The notes below the pieces were generated by a model. That model had not been told where the DNA came from. It worked only from the letters and a program-made list of their open reading frames with translations, and did not search any database. This document shows, piece by piece, positions 34,762 to 47,007 of a stretch of DNA of 64,000 bases. The translations under genes and the position numbers were made by a program. Source of the DNA: Protostelium mycophagum (lineage: Eukaryota; Evosea; Variosea; Protosteliida; Protosteliaceae). The stretch covers positions 53,079 through 117,078 of the forward strand of contig MZNV01001837.1 in the NCBI GenBank assembly GCA_002081555.1, given 5' to 3'. Numbering within the stretch: position 1 is the first letter of the stretch; every line of letters begins with the position of its first letter.

Positions 34762-34833
34762 GGTTCTATAGTGTAGTGGTTAGCACGGCAGGTTTTGACC
34801 CTGCAAACCCCGGTTCGAACCCGGGTAGGACCT
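34762..34833 (+). tRNA. tRNA-Gln (TTG anticodon)
   Basis: 72 bases. Acceptor arms GGTTCTA and TAGGACC pair with one G-T wobble. The D arm is GTGTAGTGGTTAGCAC, the anticodon arm GCAGG-TTTTGAC-CCTGC gives anticodon TTG, and the T arm contains GGTTCGAAC. No intron. Strongly resembles the standard eukaryotic tRNA-Gln. Lies between IPO4 and the kinase gene and is followed by a T-run (TTTTT at about 34836). Confidence 0.96.
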
Positions 34834-34922
34834 CATTTTTTACTTCTCCCTTTACTTTTAATTCTCCTTTTGAGTTTCTTTTTGGCTTCTTGTTGTCCGT
34901 TTGATGCCAAGAAGAATACACA

Positions 34923-36245
<1,323 letters not shown>

Positions 36246-36270
36246 TATTGCGGTAATAACCGATAAATAA

Positions 36271-37690
36271 ATGTGGCTCATAAAACCAGGTTCTGAGAAT
36301 AATTTGGATCTGGATGAATCTATCAGTCAATATTGGCAGATCTTTTCAGATTCTTTTCCAGATCGTGGTATCTTTTCTTGCGAAAGTAGGAACCAGAAAA
36401 CATTCACCGTGTCCCACTATTTTTAGCTTCATGGTTTTTGATCAATGCCTCGTTGTAGATGACCCCGATTTGTGAAAAATTGTCGCATGGTACCTTCCAG
36501 GTGCCGAACACTGCGATGTGCAAAATAAACTTCGCAAGGACGATAATTCATCAACCCTTCCAATATTTCAAGAAGATCTCGATCTAAATGATCTGGAGGA
36601 GAAGGTGAATTGGGTCATAGACCTGATTGGAGGAGTTCTGGGGAGGATGGTGAATTTAGAAAAAGTCACTATGACTATTATCCATTCATCCTGCCTCAAT
36701 TTGGATCAATCTGAAAAATGTGAAGCTTTTGATCAGTGGCAAGCTGGAGAAACATCATATGGAAGATATTGTGCTTGGAACATGTGAAGGTTAATTATCA
36801 TGACGTCGAAGAGACGTCATGGACTCCACTTTTTAGCACAAAAGAAAAATTGCATCTTCTAAAAGATCTGGGAAAGAAGAGCTGAAATTAATTGAGCTTT
36901 TCTTGGAATATTATGGTTTGGTTGATGTTGAACATATATTTCTAAAAACTGGGTAAATCACGTGGAAATCACCGTGACGTATAAAGTATAATTATGTTTT
37001 CGATGTATATAATTATATTATGATATTTGAAGTGAAAGTCTTCACATCAAAGTTTGACGGCTTTCCCAAACTGCAGACAGTACATTACGACCACGCCCAT
37101 TTAGAATCTCTATGTAAGAGTCCATCTACAACGTTGTAGAGGCGTGACTTGAAATACTGACGAAATTTCAGGAACCTTTCACCGATAGAGTTATGCTGGC
37201 CCTTTTGGCGTTTCGCAGGCTCCACCTCACTTCCCGAAGAACATCCACACTCTGAAACACATAGAGTGAGTCCTTGTCCTTGTGTAGAAACACCAAAATC
37301 ACAAATCGCTCTGGTCATGTCTACCTCCACAACTGAATTCCCTCCATGGATATATACCCCGAAACTAACCCACTACAACCTACTACCTGACACTTTGAAA
37401 TGGGCCGTCAAATTCATCATCCTGCTGGAGAAAATGCTCCTTCAAACCGATTCGCAAATACAGATTCATTAAGGACGGCAGCACGATGCTGGATAATCAG
37501 AAGCACGATTGCAGATGGGAAGTGATCGAGAGGGCCACATCATCTTTACACAAGTGATCAGGAGGGTAAAGCCACTCTGATGACGAGTTTGACGCTTGGG
37601 ATTATCTGAGGAAAAGATGAAGAGGAGGATTACATGAGGACGATGAAGCTGGCAGATGTCGAAGCCGAGATGAAAGAGGATTCACAATGA
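36271..37690 (+). CDS. Unknown multi-exon gene
   Basis: Candidate exons: MWLIKPGSENNLDLDESISQ from 36271; DLNDLEEKVNWVIDLIGGVL (about 36508-36787); MIFEVKVFTSKFDGFPKLQ (about 37021-37113), an intron with GTAAGAG...TTTCAG (37114-37170) containing a CTACAACGTTGTAG palindrome; later pieces to 37472; and an acidic end DEEEDYMRTMKLADVEAEM with TGA at 37688-37690, followed by an AATAAA at about 37718. I do not recognise a family and could not make one clean exon chain. It is divergent from the kinase gene and convergent with the RRM gene. Confidence 0.4.
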
Positions 37691-37747
37691 ACCATCTTTG
37701 TACTGTTGAAGACCAACAATAAAGAATCGCAATTGATTTTGCATTTT

Positions 37748-40700
37748 TTATCCAAAACGGTCCAAAAAGCTGGCCTCTGCACTGCCCGCTGGCGGCTTTG
37801 TCTGGTTCGTTGTAGGCGGTGGATTCATTATTCCAGGAATGAAAGGAGGATTGGGCTGGTTGTAGTTCGCTCTCCAGTTCATGTCTGTGACCGTTAGTTT
37901 TTTATTTTGAATTTTGGCGGGAATCTTACTCGGAGCAAATTCTGGAGCCACCGGGTTGAGATTCCTGGTAGTGGGGGGGCCGAAGGTGGGGGGGATCATC
38001 ATCATATTTTCCTTGAAATTTCTTGTTTTATCCAAATGAAGAGCATAACGCTGGCCGGTATCGGCTGTACAAAATCAGAAATTTCCTGGATCATTCTGAT
38101 CTACAACGAGACAATGGCACTCACAGGTCATTATGCCCAATTTCTCCACTTGTATGGGTTGATTTTTGATTGTTTTTCCGCTCATTAAAAGTGCGCGTTG
38201 TAGATCAGTAAGACTTTTCGTTTGTACAAAACAACACCCCACATCGGGATATTTCAGAATCGCCACCTGAAGATATTTCAGCTGTCTACAAACCTTTCTA
38301 CAACGAGAAAATCACCTCTATTGATTCTTCGAGCGCGGGTAAAAAGAATGAAATGATTTCGGTTCTTGTTACATCTACAATCTTCAGTTATAATAAGATA
38401 TTTAGATCTGGTAATTAAGCAATTTTATGATTTGGCAAAGCCAAAAACCACCAAAAACGTGCACAAAAATATTTTAAATTCTGACAAAAATGAATTTTTC
38501 CAAACAAAAACACGCATTTTCCCCAACATTTACAAGTATTTTTGTTAACATTTTTGGCGTTTCAAAACAAAATAAAATGTAAAAATGTCCGAAACTTGAC
38601 CTCGTGGAAGATTTCTGCAGACAACACATAATTGGTGATTCAGACCGTAATCCTCCGGAAGGGCTTTTGTCGACAAGGAAGATATGGGTGTCGACTTGGA
38701 GGCGGGGGCAGGTTGTAGAACTTGGTTGGGGGGGTTGAGCGGTTTGAAAATGGAGGGCTGCGCGTTGTCTTTGAACGCGCTGAACAATGCCGAATTCATG
38801 TCAAACATGTGAGGCTGCACACATCAACCTCATTGGGCACAAATATTCGAGACTCACCTGATTATCGGCATCATCATCGTCGACATCAACGAGACCGCCA
38901 TGCTTCCATGGATCGAAATCGAGATCGAGATCGTCCTTCATGTCTTCATCATGATGTTCTTGGTTCAGAATGTCGCTCTTGGCAGGTGGCGCGATGGTCA
39001 GAGGTGACGGTGCCTATTTTATTTTATTTTCTATTATTCTTCAAATTTTTTTATTTGAAAAATATTGTGAAGAAAATTTGATTGAAAACCTGGAAAGTGT
39101 AGGGATTTTGATTTACGGGTTGTTCCATCTACAATGCTCAGAATAAATATTTTTATGAATTTTTCATGAAATCTTACCCTCTTGTTTCTGTTCGGATCTA
39201 CAGGGTTGTAGACGTTCGATAAAATCGGGTTGTAATGTGAAGTGATTGGCGGTTTGTAAGAGGACGGAGGGACAGAAAGAGGCGGGGGATTCCTCTGTTT
39301 GGCCATCTACAACGCGCTTCAGTCCTCCTAATTTTCCGAGGATTTTTCTTCAAACGAAAAGCATTCAGCTTCGTCTTTAAAAAATATATATTTATAAAGA
39401 ATTTCAGAAAATAAACCTGAGCTTGCTTGGCTCTTTCCATCTCGTATTCATCAAACACTTCTCCAGCAACCCACTGAATCGCCCCCTACAGTAATTATTA
39501 CTCTCCATATTTCATCCTCGTCAATGTTTCGACTCAGAATATGGGCGTTGTAAAGTGACGAGACTTACGTTTATCGCCTGGTCCACAAAATATTGAGCCT
39601 GTGCGGTGAGCCATTCCCACCTCTCTAACTCTGCAGCTCTCTCCCTCTTTCTTTGATCCTCGATCTTTTGTTTCTCTTGTCTTTCTATATGTTTTCAAAA
39701 TTTAATCTTTTCATTGAGATAATAAAATGTGCTAAAAACACATGTATATCTCGTGTCGAAGTGTATTTTTGTTCTGCGGCAAAGCCGCAATAAAACAACA
39801 CCATCCTTATCAATTCTTCTGTGATTTTTCGGCAGAGCCAAAGTCAATGTTCCTAAACCCCAAACCCCGTTTCGTGTTACACTCTATACAGCACTAGATA
39901 CCATGATAAACATGCAGAAATGCCACGCTCACCTCTCTCGATTCTAGCATTCTCTTCTTCAATTTCCCGCTCTTTAGCCTTCTTTTGTTCTGTCCATGTT
40001 CTTTGTGATAACTTTGAGCACAAGTCATCCACCACTTCGTTCATGATCTACAATCGTCAGGATGTGCGGTAGTGGACGTGAGGATCTACGGTAAGACACC
40101 GCCTTATCGAGAATGAGATTGGTAAAGAAGATGACTCGGCTCTGCCGCACTGCCATCACAAAAAACTTTTAAAATTATATCTTTTTAAGAAAAAAATCAC
40201 CTCTTGGTAAATTTCTTCTGGGATCTGGTCCCATTGTCGATGATCTACAATTTTCATCAAAATGAAACTACTCAGCACAAACCTAATGGGATATGGGTGG
40301 GTTTCTTCTTCTTAGGTGCAGTCGCCTTTTTGGTATTTTTCGCCTGTTCTTTTGTGGCGACATTGAAAGTCACTGAAAAATAATTTAATCTTGCAAGATT
40401 TTCTTCAAATTGAAAAGATTTTTGTGAAAAGAAAATCATATTTTTTTGAAAAGAAAAATCGTATCTTTTGAAGAGAAAAATCATATCTTCTGAAGAGAAA
40501 ATCATATCTTTTGAAGAGAAAAATCATATCTTTTGAAAAGAAAAATCTGACCCTTCTTTTGTTTCATTTCGTCCGCTTCTTCCTTCTGTACTATCTCCTC
40601 TTTACTGTTATTGTTGCTCTCATGATTTTCTGTCGTCTCAACCACTTCTCTGTGTATTATTGGGACGGCAGGAGCAGGCTCCTGTTTGACAAACAAAATC

Positions 40701-42270
40701 TGAAAGTCATCACGACGAGTGGGTGAATGATATGATATCTCAAAAATTCGTGTGCATACCTCAGGCACATATTTCTGTCTCAAATAATGTGGCCCTAATA
40801 TTCTGACGAATAAATGGGATAAATCTGTGCCATAGAGGGCTTCCAGCCTCCTGTCCCTCTCTTCTTTTCTACATTTATTCAGTTGATCTCCCGATTAGAA
40901 TTATTCTCATGAGTTTTAACATCTTCACGCAGTAATCATTTCCTTTGTAGTCAAAATATTGAAACAAGTATCATAGTACCGAAAAACGTGGAGAAGATAT
41001 CTTTGGATCACCTTTCATTTGCGTATTGGTTCATATACATTCTGAATCTACGTTCTTTCTTTTTTTCTCCGGGAGTCACGTGATACTCAAAATGGTAGTC
41101 TCCTCCATTTTCCTTTGGTCGTCGCGGTTCTTTTTTGGATTAATATCGTTTGTAGTGCAAGGTAAAACGGTGGATAACAATTAAATCTTTTTGCGAGATA
41201 AATAGATAAAAAATCTTTCATCCGAAATTCTCTTAAATTCTTCTAAAAATCTCATTAAAACCCACTGAAATTCGGAGCTGTTGTAGATGGATATTCTGGA
41301 AGCACGGACCACGCCTCTTCCTCCTCTTCAATCATAAAACTATTGGCCATCTGCTTTGGAGGATATTTGAAATCGCTATACAGCAGCTTACTGACCATAA
41401 ATCCCATTGGTGCATATTCTTCGTCTGTTTTTTTATTATTTTTTCAACGTTTGAGAAGAAACTCGAAAATTTGAAAATTGAAGATTTCTCAAGAAAAAAA
41501 TTTTGTTGCAAAAAATTTCTGAGCGGTTGTTGGTTCTAAAATTCCTACCGTTCATGAGTGTGGCGATGACGTCTTCTGCCTGTCCGCTATGACATTCTTT
41601 GAAGTGCTCTAACATGGCGCTTTCTGATGCATACGTGTTTCCCTCCATCAAACAGATGTATTTGCCTGAATTTTATGTGAAGGAAGATTTATTTTTTCGT
41701 GTCTGTGTCGTGTTGATTATTCTTCATTGCAATGATCTCAACAGTACAGAAGATAAATTATATCCAGTCCCTTTTTAATGATTTAAAATGAAAAAAACAA
41801 GTGAAGGATACTGCCTTCCCGTCGTGTATTATCTGATATGAAATCAGATAAGAGATCTGCGGAGGTTTCCGAAGCATAATCGGCCTGTGAAAGGTTATTC
41901 ATCTCATTTTCACAATAAAACCGCTGAGCACTGATACAAAAAAGATACGGACCGATCTTCTGATCTCATCAACTGCTTGTGTACCACCCAGTACTTGATG
42001 AACTCCAGTAGAAGAGCCTGAACGGATCAACTCAATTTTTCACAGTGGAACATTAACAGCCAGATGATTTTTCTACGCACTATTCAAAAATGGTCGGTAA
42101 GAACTGATGGTCTCAAAAAGAAAAGGGACTCTCGGGACGTTATCTCCAAGTCCATATGTGAGAGGTTCGGGTGTTTTTGTTGGCGAAAATACTTTTCCAA
42201 AGAATCTGGAAGTATTCCAATTATCTATAGGGTAACACTTTCTTTGTCTATGATCTTCCATCACGATCAA
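37748..42270 (-). CDS. Unknown long protein with C-terminal RRM and charged coiled-coil region
   Basis: Many exons. The 5' part encodes TYGLGDNVPRVPFLFETISS, LLLEFIKYWVVHKQLMRSED, YASESAMLEHFKECHSGQAE and an acidic block (FMIEEEEEAWSVLPEYP). The middle is a Lys/Glu/Arg coiled coil (AKEREIEEENARIER). The 3' part has Pro-rich linkers and an RRM-like pair, LCVVCRNLPRGQ (RNP2-like) and LKYPDVGCCFVQTKSLTDLQ (RNP1-like). It ends at TAA 37748-37750. Several introns are enlarged and hold repeats (minisatellite at 40424-40548, hairpin at 39775-39789). I cannot name the family; an RNA-related role is only an inference from the RRM. The 5' start is uncertain. Confidence 0.5.
39775..39789. repeat. GC hairpin (TGCGGC-AAA-GCCGCA) in intron
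   Basis: Perfect 6-bp stem extended by T/A-rich flanks (TTTTGTT...AATAAAA). Same core and left flank as 49087-49101. Confidence 0.85.
40424..40548. repeat. Minisatellite, about 22-bp unit, five to six copies
   Basis: Tandem units of the type GAAGAGAAAAATCATATCTTTT with small variations (GAAAAG, CGTATC, TTCT). It lies in the unknown RRM gene across an intron or a very low-complexity coding stretch. Confidence 0.85.
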
Positions 42271-42519
42271 GATGAGCTGATCGATGAGAAAATTTGCTCG
42301 TTGTAGAGGAGTTTGGCAATTCCGAAAATTCCTGCTTTCACTTGAAGAGAATAAATTAGCTAATTCTGCGTAAGTGCAAAGTGTACTTACGCAGAGTGAA
42401 CATCATGTGATGATCTTAGAAGAAGAGCAGAGTAACACTCTATCTTACAGTTGGGCTAATTCATCAAAATAATTATAAATACAATCGAATAGCAAAATAC
42501 CTCGGAACACCCCACAACA

Positions 42520-42600
42520 GCACATTTGGCCGAGTGGTTAAGGCGCTGCCTTTAGGCGGCAGTTCCCCTGGGAGCGTGGGTTCAAGCCCCACAGTGTGCA
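42520..42600 (+). tRNA. tRNA-Leu (TAG anticodon)
   Basis: 81 bases including the discriminator A. The acceptor GCACATT pairs with AGTGTGC. D arm TGGCCGAGTGGTTAAGGCG, anticodon arm CTGCC-TTTAGGC-GGCAG giving TAG, a type II variable arm, and T arm GTGGGTTCAAGCCCCAC. No intron. Lies 84 bp upstream of the chorismate synthase start. Confidence 0.96.
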
Positions 42601-42683
42601 TTATTCTTTTGCACATATAATGTCACGTCATTTTCTGATTTTTGATCACTTTTCGAATCTCTTTCATCACCAACCTCACGCTC

Positions 42684-44768
42684 ATGAGTTCTTTCGGCCA
42701 ACTCTTTCGCATTCACACTTTTGGAGAATCACACGGTAAAGGTGTTGGGGTCATCGTCGATGGTTGCCCACCCTGCCTCAAACTTTCAGAGGAGGACATT
42801 CAGGTAGGAGGAAGGATCTTGACTGTTGGAAATCTGACAGTGATCAGATCCAATTAGATCGCAGAAGACCAGGACAGAGCCATCTCACAACAGCTGTGAG
42901 TTTTATCTGTTTATATTTCAGAAATATTTGAAATGTCCACTTCAGCATCGATCAAGATTAAAGATCATATCTTTAATATGAATATTAAGATTTTAATGAT
43001 CATGTTCTGCAGCGCTCAGAGGCAGATCGTGTAGTCATTCAGTCTGGAACTGAAAGAGGAGTTACTTTGGGGACACCAATCAGCTGCTTTGTGCCCAACC
43101 AAGATCAGAGACCTGGTGACTATAAAGGTCAGCTTCTGCCACGTCATTCCATTTTCTCACGTGATCTCATTCTTTCAGAGATGAATGCCGTACCCAGGCC
43201 TTCACATGCCGATTACACCTACCAAGAGAAATACATTGTTGCCGCAAGAAGTGGTGGTGGCAGAGCCTCAGCAAGAGAAACCATCGGTGAGTCAAAAAAT
43301 GTTTACACAGAATCAATTGCACTAAACATCTAGAAATTCCACTTCTTTCAATGTTGAGATTTGGTCGCATCTTCATATTGTACATTTCACGGTTGCGTAC
43401 CCTGAAATCAACGTTAATTAACGTTCTTTACAGAATAATCGAATAAATCAAATAATTGAATACACACATTTTCTGTGGCGCAGAGCGCCACTTTTGCGTA
43501 AAACTGTATCCAAACACCCACCACTATATATCCGTACAAGCTGGAATTTTTTTGTGGCAGAGCTGCACCTTTGCAGCACAGTCCATATGAACGTAGCGAG
43601 GACTGACTCCACAAAGGGAGAGTCGCAGCCGGTGCTATCGCCGAGAAATGGCTGAAGGAAGAATACGGAACTGAAATCGTCGCATTTGTCAGTGCTATCG
43701 GAGAGGTGAAATCAGATTCGAAGATTCAGAGTTGTAGATTGACGTAAATGTGACTGAAAAAAGGTGGACACACGCAAAGTGGACATCAACACGGTGACAA
43801 GGGAAGAAGTGGACAGACAAATCACACGTTGCCCTGATGTAGAAGCTACTGTACACATGCAGAAGGTCCATTTTTGTCAGTTTGTTGTTGAATGTTGAAA
43901 AAAATAATGCTGATCTTTGTCTTACAAAATGCGGGTTCGTTCATATCGGCACAGTCTACCGCATCCCTTGCCGCACTGCGAAGTCAAGCGTGTCTGAGCG
44001 AGGCCAGTACTAAGGTGGGAGACCACTTGGGAAGCCCTCGTGACGAACTCTTTTTTGTAGTGGCGAAGATGATTTTGGCTAGTTGTAATTTGACATTTGA
44101 CAGGTGATCGAGGCAGCCAAAGAAGACCAAGACAGTATTGGGGGTGTAGTGACATGTGTCATACGAAATGTTCCCACCGGTCTTGGCGAACCTTGCTTTG
44201 ACAAGCTTGAAGCCAAACTTGCTCACGCAATGCTGTCCATTCCCGCCACCAAAGGTAAAGATTTGACAGTTTTGCAACACAACACAAGATCCCTTCCCTA
44301 AGCTGATCCTCTTTAGGTTTCGAGATTGGCTCTGGATTTGAGGGAGCAAAGATGAGAGGCTCTGCCCACAATGACATGTTTTTCAAGCGCACAGACGGGA
44401 AGCTCGGAACTTCGACAAACTTTTCTGGAGGAATTCAGGGTGGAATTTCCAACGGCGAGCACATCTTCTTCAGAGTCGCCTTCAAGCCCGCAGCCACCAT
44501 AGGACGTGATCAAGTATGAATTTTTATTGAAATTTCACCACACTTCATGTACATTGTAGTTGTAGATTGACGATGACAGGAAACCACTGATTTCCTGGGA
44601 AATTCTGTGACTCTTGCGGCAAAGGGAAGACATGACCCTTGCGTCACGCCCAGAGCGATACCTATTGTTGAGACAATGGCTGCACTGGTCCTTGCAGATG
44701 CGGCATTGATTCAGATTGCCAGAAAGAATGCTGGAACTAGTCTGAACGAGAAGTACAGCAAACAATAA
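42684..44768 (+). CDS. ARO2: Chorismate synthase
   Basis: Final enzyme of the shikimate pathway, converting EPSP to chorismate with reduced FMN. The start [20 protein letters not shown] contains the first family signature. Later exons give [45 protein letters not shown] and [10 protein letters not shown] (second signature), [16 protein letters not shown] and [20 protein letters not shown] (third). Ends [14 protein letters not shown] with TAA at 44766-44768. Monofunctional: no flavin reductase domain is fused within this span. The intron between VHMQK and VIEAAKED (about 43866-44103, 238 nt) contains a complete 5S rRNA gene in sense orientation. Presence of this gene argues against an animal. 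Confidence 0.96.
43933..44050 (+). rRNA. 5S ribosomal RNA gene inside a chorismate synthase intron
   Basis: 118 bases. The terminal helix GGGTTCGT/ACGAACTC pairs over 8 bp with one G-T. The interior follows the eukaryotic 5S plan, including GCGAAGTCAAGC (loop B/box A region), CGTGTCTGAGCGAGGC and the conserved CAGTACTAAGGTGGGAGACC followed by ACTTGGGAAGCCC (box C and loop E/D region). It ends with T6, a Pol III terminator. It sits wholly inside a GT-AG intron, in the same direction as the host gene. No other full copy is in the window. Confidence 0.93.
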
Positions 44769-45298
44769 AGTTTAGACTTGCATTGGAATGAAAAACAAAA
44801 CGGATAAATAATACGTAATTCCCTCTTCTTGGCGGAGTGGGTGTGACGGTGAACAGCTGGCGTAATGCAGCGATGATGATGTTCTGTAAGATTGAAGGAA
44901 TCATGTAGGCTCCACGGACCGTACCGTCGAGTCGTAGGCGCTTTGCAGCGGCAACAGATCACAAGGTTTATTGTGCTGGCAGTTTTCTGAGGAGTGTGGA
45001 TCAATACATCAATCATCAAAAAACCTCAAACACCACAAAGAATCCGACTCATAGAGACATTCATATTATGTAACACAAAGACAACGGCACAGCGTCTTCT
45101 GCCGCAATCACAGGTAAATCTTTAAAATATAATTCGTTATTTTTGACCGCAAAATTGTCATTGTAGTGCGCGATCCACCGTCGACGTGCAGAGTCAGAGC
45201 CACTTGGTACAACGTTTGTACGTTTGTACGTGATTATTATATTAATTAATTCGCGCGTGTACATCGTTGTAGACAACAAAAATATATAGAGATACATA
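44769..45298. other. Intergenic with a possible element fragment on the minus strand
   Basis: A minus-strand frame at 45063-45297 contains WIAHYNDNFAVKNNELYFKD, a pattern reminiscent of the N-terminal zinc-finger/linker region of retroviral-type integrases, but too short to assign. A short direct repeat GTTTGTAC lies near 45220. The rest (44769-45060) shows no ORF or RNA structure that I recognise. Confidence 0.35.
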
Positions 45299-45816
45299 AT
45301 GTTCGCTGACTGCGTTCACATACCCAGTTTGTGGCTTTTAGTGGCGCCGCCTGGTAAGTTGTATTTTATTCAACATATGATAACTGAATTATTATTGAAG
45401 AAGTTCAAATATGGCGTTGTTTTCGCGTCAGCTGCCTTCAATGACGATTATGCGTGGCTCGATGACAGCCACGTTTACAACGGGTATGACGACGGTTCGA
45501 TTTGCAGGTGGCAGCCAAAGAGCAAACAGGCAGCTTTCCACCATGTTTTGTTGTTCTAGATGACTGTTTAGGCTCAAATTTTGCCACATCTTGGTTTGTG
45601 AACCTAGCGGGTAAGTACAGACATAAAAATATAACGATGATTAAATCGCTTAAATTGCCAATTCTATATTCTTGTTGTAAATATGCAATCTTCTTCTATA
45701 CTGAGAGCAAAACTGATCTAAAAATAGCGTATGAGAATATGGCTGGGCCGACCTCAGACAAGGCAAAAAAATGCTTACAGTATCGATACTGTAAGCATTT
45801 TACCAAAAAAATCTAA
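45299..45816 (+). pseudogene. A32-like (FtsK/HerA-type) virus packaging ATPase remnant
   Basis: Two overlapping plus-strand frames (to about 45500, then from about 45502) together resemble the DNA-packaging ATPases of eukaryotic DNA viruses and virus-like elements. There is a damaged Walker A region (LLVAPPGK), the strand FKYGVVFASAAFN followed by a Tyr/Asp-rich segment, a Walker B with VVLDDCLG, and a downstream KYRHKNITMI segment that in the family leads to the sensor strand. A one-base frame change separates the halves and the Walker A lacks the usual GxGK(S/T), so it is a broken copy. The source virus group is unknown to me. Confidence 0.55.
45768..45801. repeat. Perfect 34-bp palindrome
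   Basis: Arms AAAATGCTTACAGTATC and GATACTGTAAGCATTTT are exact complements with no loop (centre ATCGAT). Located at the end of the ATPase remnant, partly inside its last frame. Confidence 0.97.
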
Positions 45817-46136
45817 AATTTGTATTTCAATAACTAAATGCATACTTTTATTTTATTGTTTTTCAATAAAATTGCACTGAATGCATATCAGGTTGAGGAT
45901 TGGAGGGCACAGACGGCAAAGAAGGGGTGGTGTTAGAACCAGACAAGAGGGTCCAGGAGGGTCCAGGTGAATCAAAATTGTTTTGATCTTGTCCAGACTG
46001 GGGACATGTTTGAAAGCTAGTACAATTTGCTTTTAACAGTTGTACAAATATGATTATTTCTACAATGCCAATGTGTCAGCGTTGACTATATATACTTCTC
46101 CTCTACTCAACAAATTGTATTAAAATTATATTAAAA

Positions 46137-46760
46137 TTATACAGTGCATGTTTTATTCTTTGTACAACTATCGAATGTACAGAGGAGTTGGATGAGCGGT
46201 TTGAACATCGGGTGCTCTATACTTAAAAGTACGGAGCGGTTGCAGCTTGCCTTCATAATTTGAGCTTCTGGCAGGTTGTAGTCTAAGAACCAATCATCCA
46301 TGATATCAATAGGGCCAATTGGGTTGGGGGCTTGTGCTTGATCATAAAAGCCAGCCAGATTTATCCCAACAACTTCTCCCACAGAATTCAGAACTGGACC
46401 TCCACTTGATCCAGGACTTGTGTTTACTAGTGCTGTACATATGAGACCTAAAGTATATATTGAAATTATCATTTAATAAATGGTTATTTGTGTATTTGTA
46501 ACACAGACCTGTCCTTATTAATTTGCCTAAAGCAACACACTGCCCTCCAGGGAATATCTGATCGTTCTTTGGTAGATTGTTGGTGATGCTAGCTGTTTCA
46601 GCATATTCTGCAAGGTCTTCAGTGGGATCAACAGCATTTTCCCTTGTAGGGTATCCTATAAGAAAGGGGGGTTGATCATTGAATATAGATTGAGCGAGAT
46701 GGAGGGTTTCCAGCTTCTTACACCAGTCTATATAAATTAGAACTTCAAATTGTGGGCTGA
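46137..46760 (-). CDS. Trypsin-like serine peptidase domain (partial or small)
   Basis: Two exons, split by an intron at about 46447-46506, read FEVLIYIDWCKKLETLHLAQ, FLIGYPTREN, GGQCVALGKLIRTG and then TALVNTSPGSSGGPVLNSVG with EVVGINL. The GSSGGPV motif carries the catalytic Ser of chymotrypsin-fold peptidases. The expected His region is not visible, so the gene is 5'-incomplete or has more exons upstream. Stop at 46137. It neighbours the ATPase remnant and may belong to the same element, or be a cellular gene. The region 45822-46136 between them holds only GGGTCCAGG-type direct repeats near 45946-45966. Confidence 0.55.
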
Positions 46761-47007
46761 GGCTGTGGAATATTCAGGCTGTATTCTGAACGTCTTCATG
46801 ATTGATTGTGCAGGTGCGGAAAAGTCATTTCTTTCTCGCATTTTTAAGGTACAGAGGGCAAAAAAGGAAAGGGAATTCTCCAAGGTTCCTGGAACAGATT
46901 TGTCATAGTCTATGGCCGCAATCTACAACGCGCCACAGCATGTCAAAACACGTGTAGGGACCGTGTAAATTGTGGCAGCAGTGATTCACATCACGGTGCG
47001 ATATCCT

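Noticed and set aside
44837-44960. Possible small RNA with a GATGATGA box in the spacer after chorismate synthase
   Set aside because: No convincing partner box D, terminal stem or other snoRNA features could be seen.
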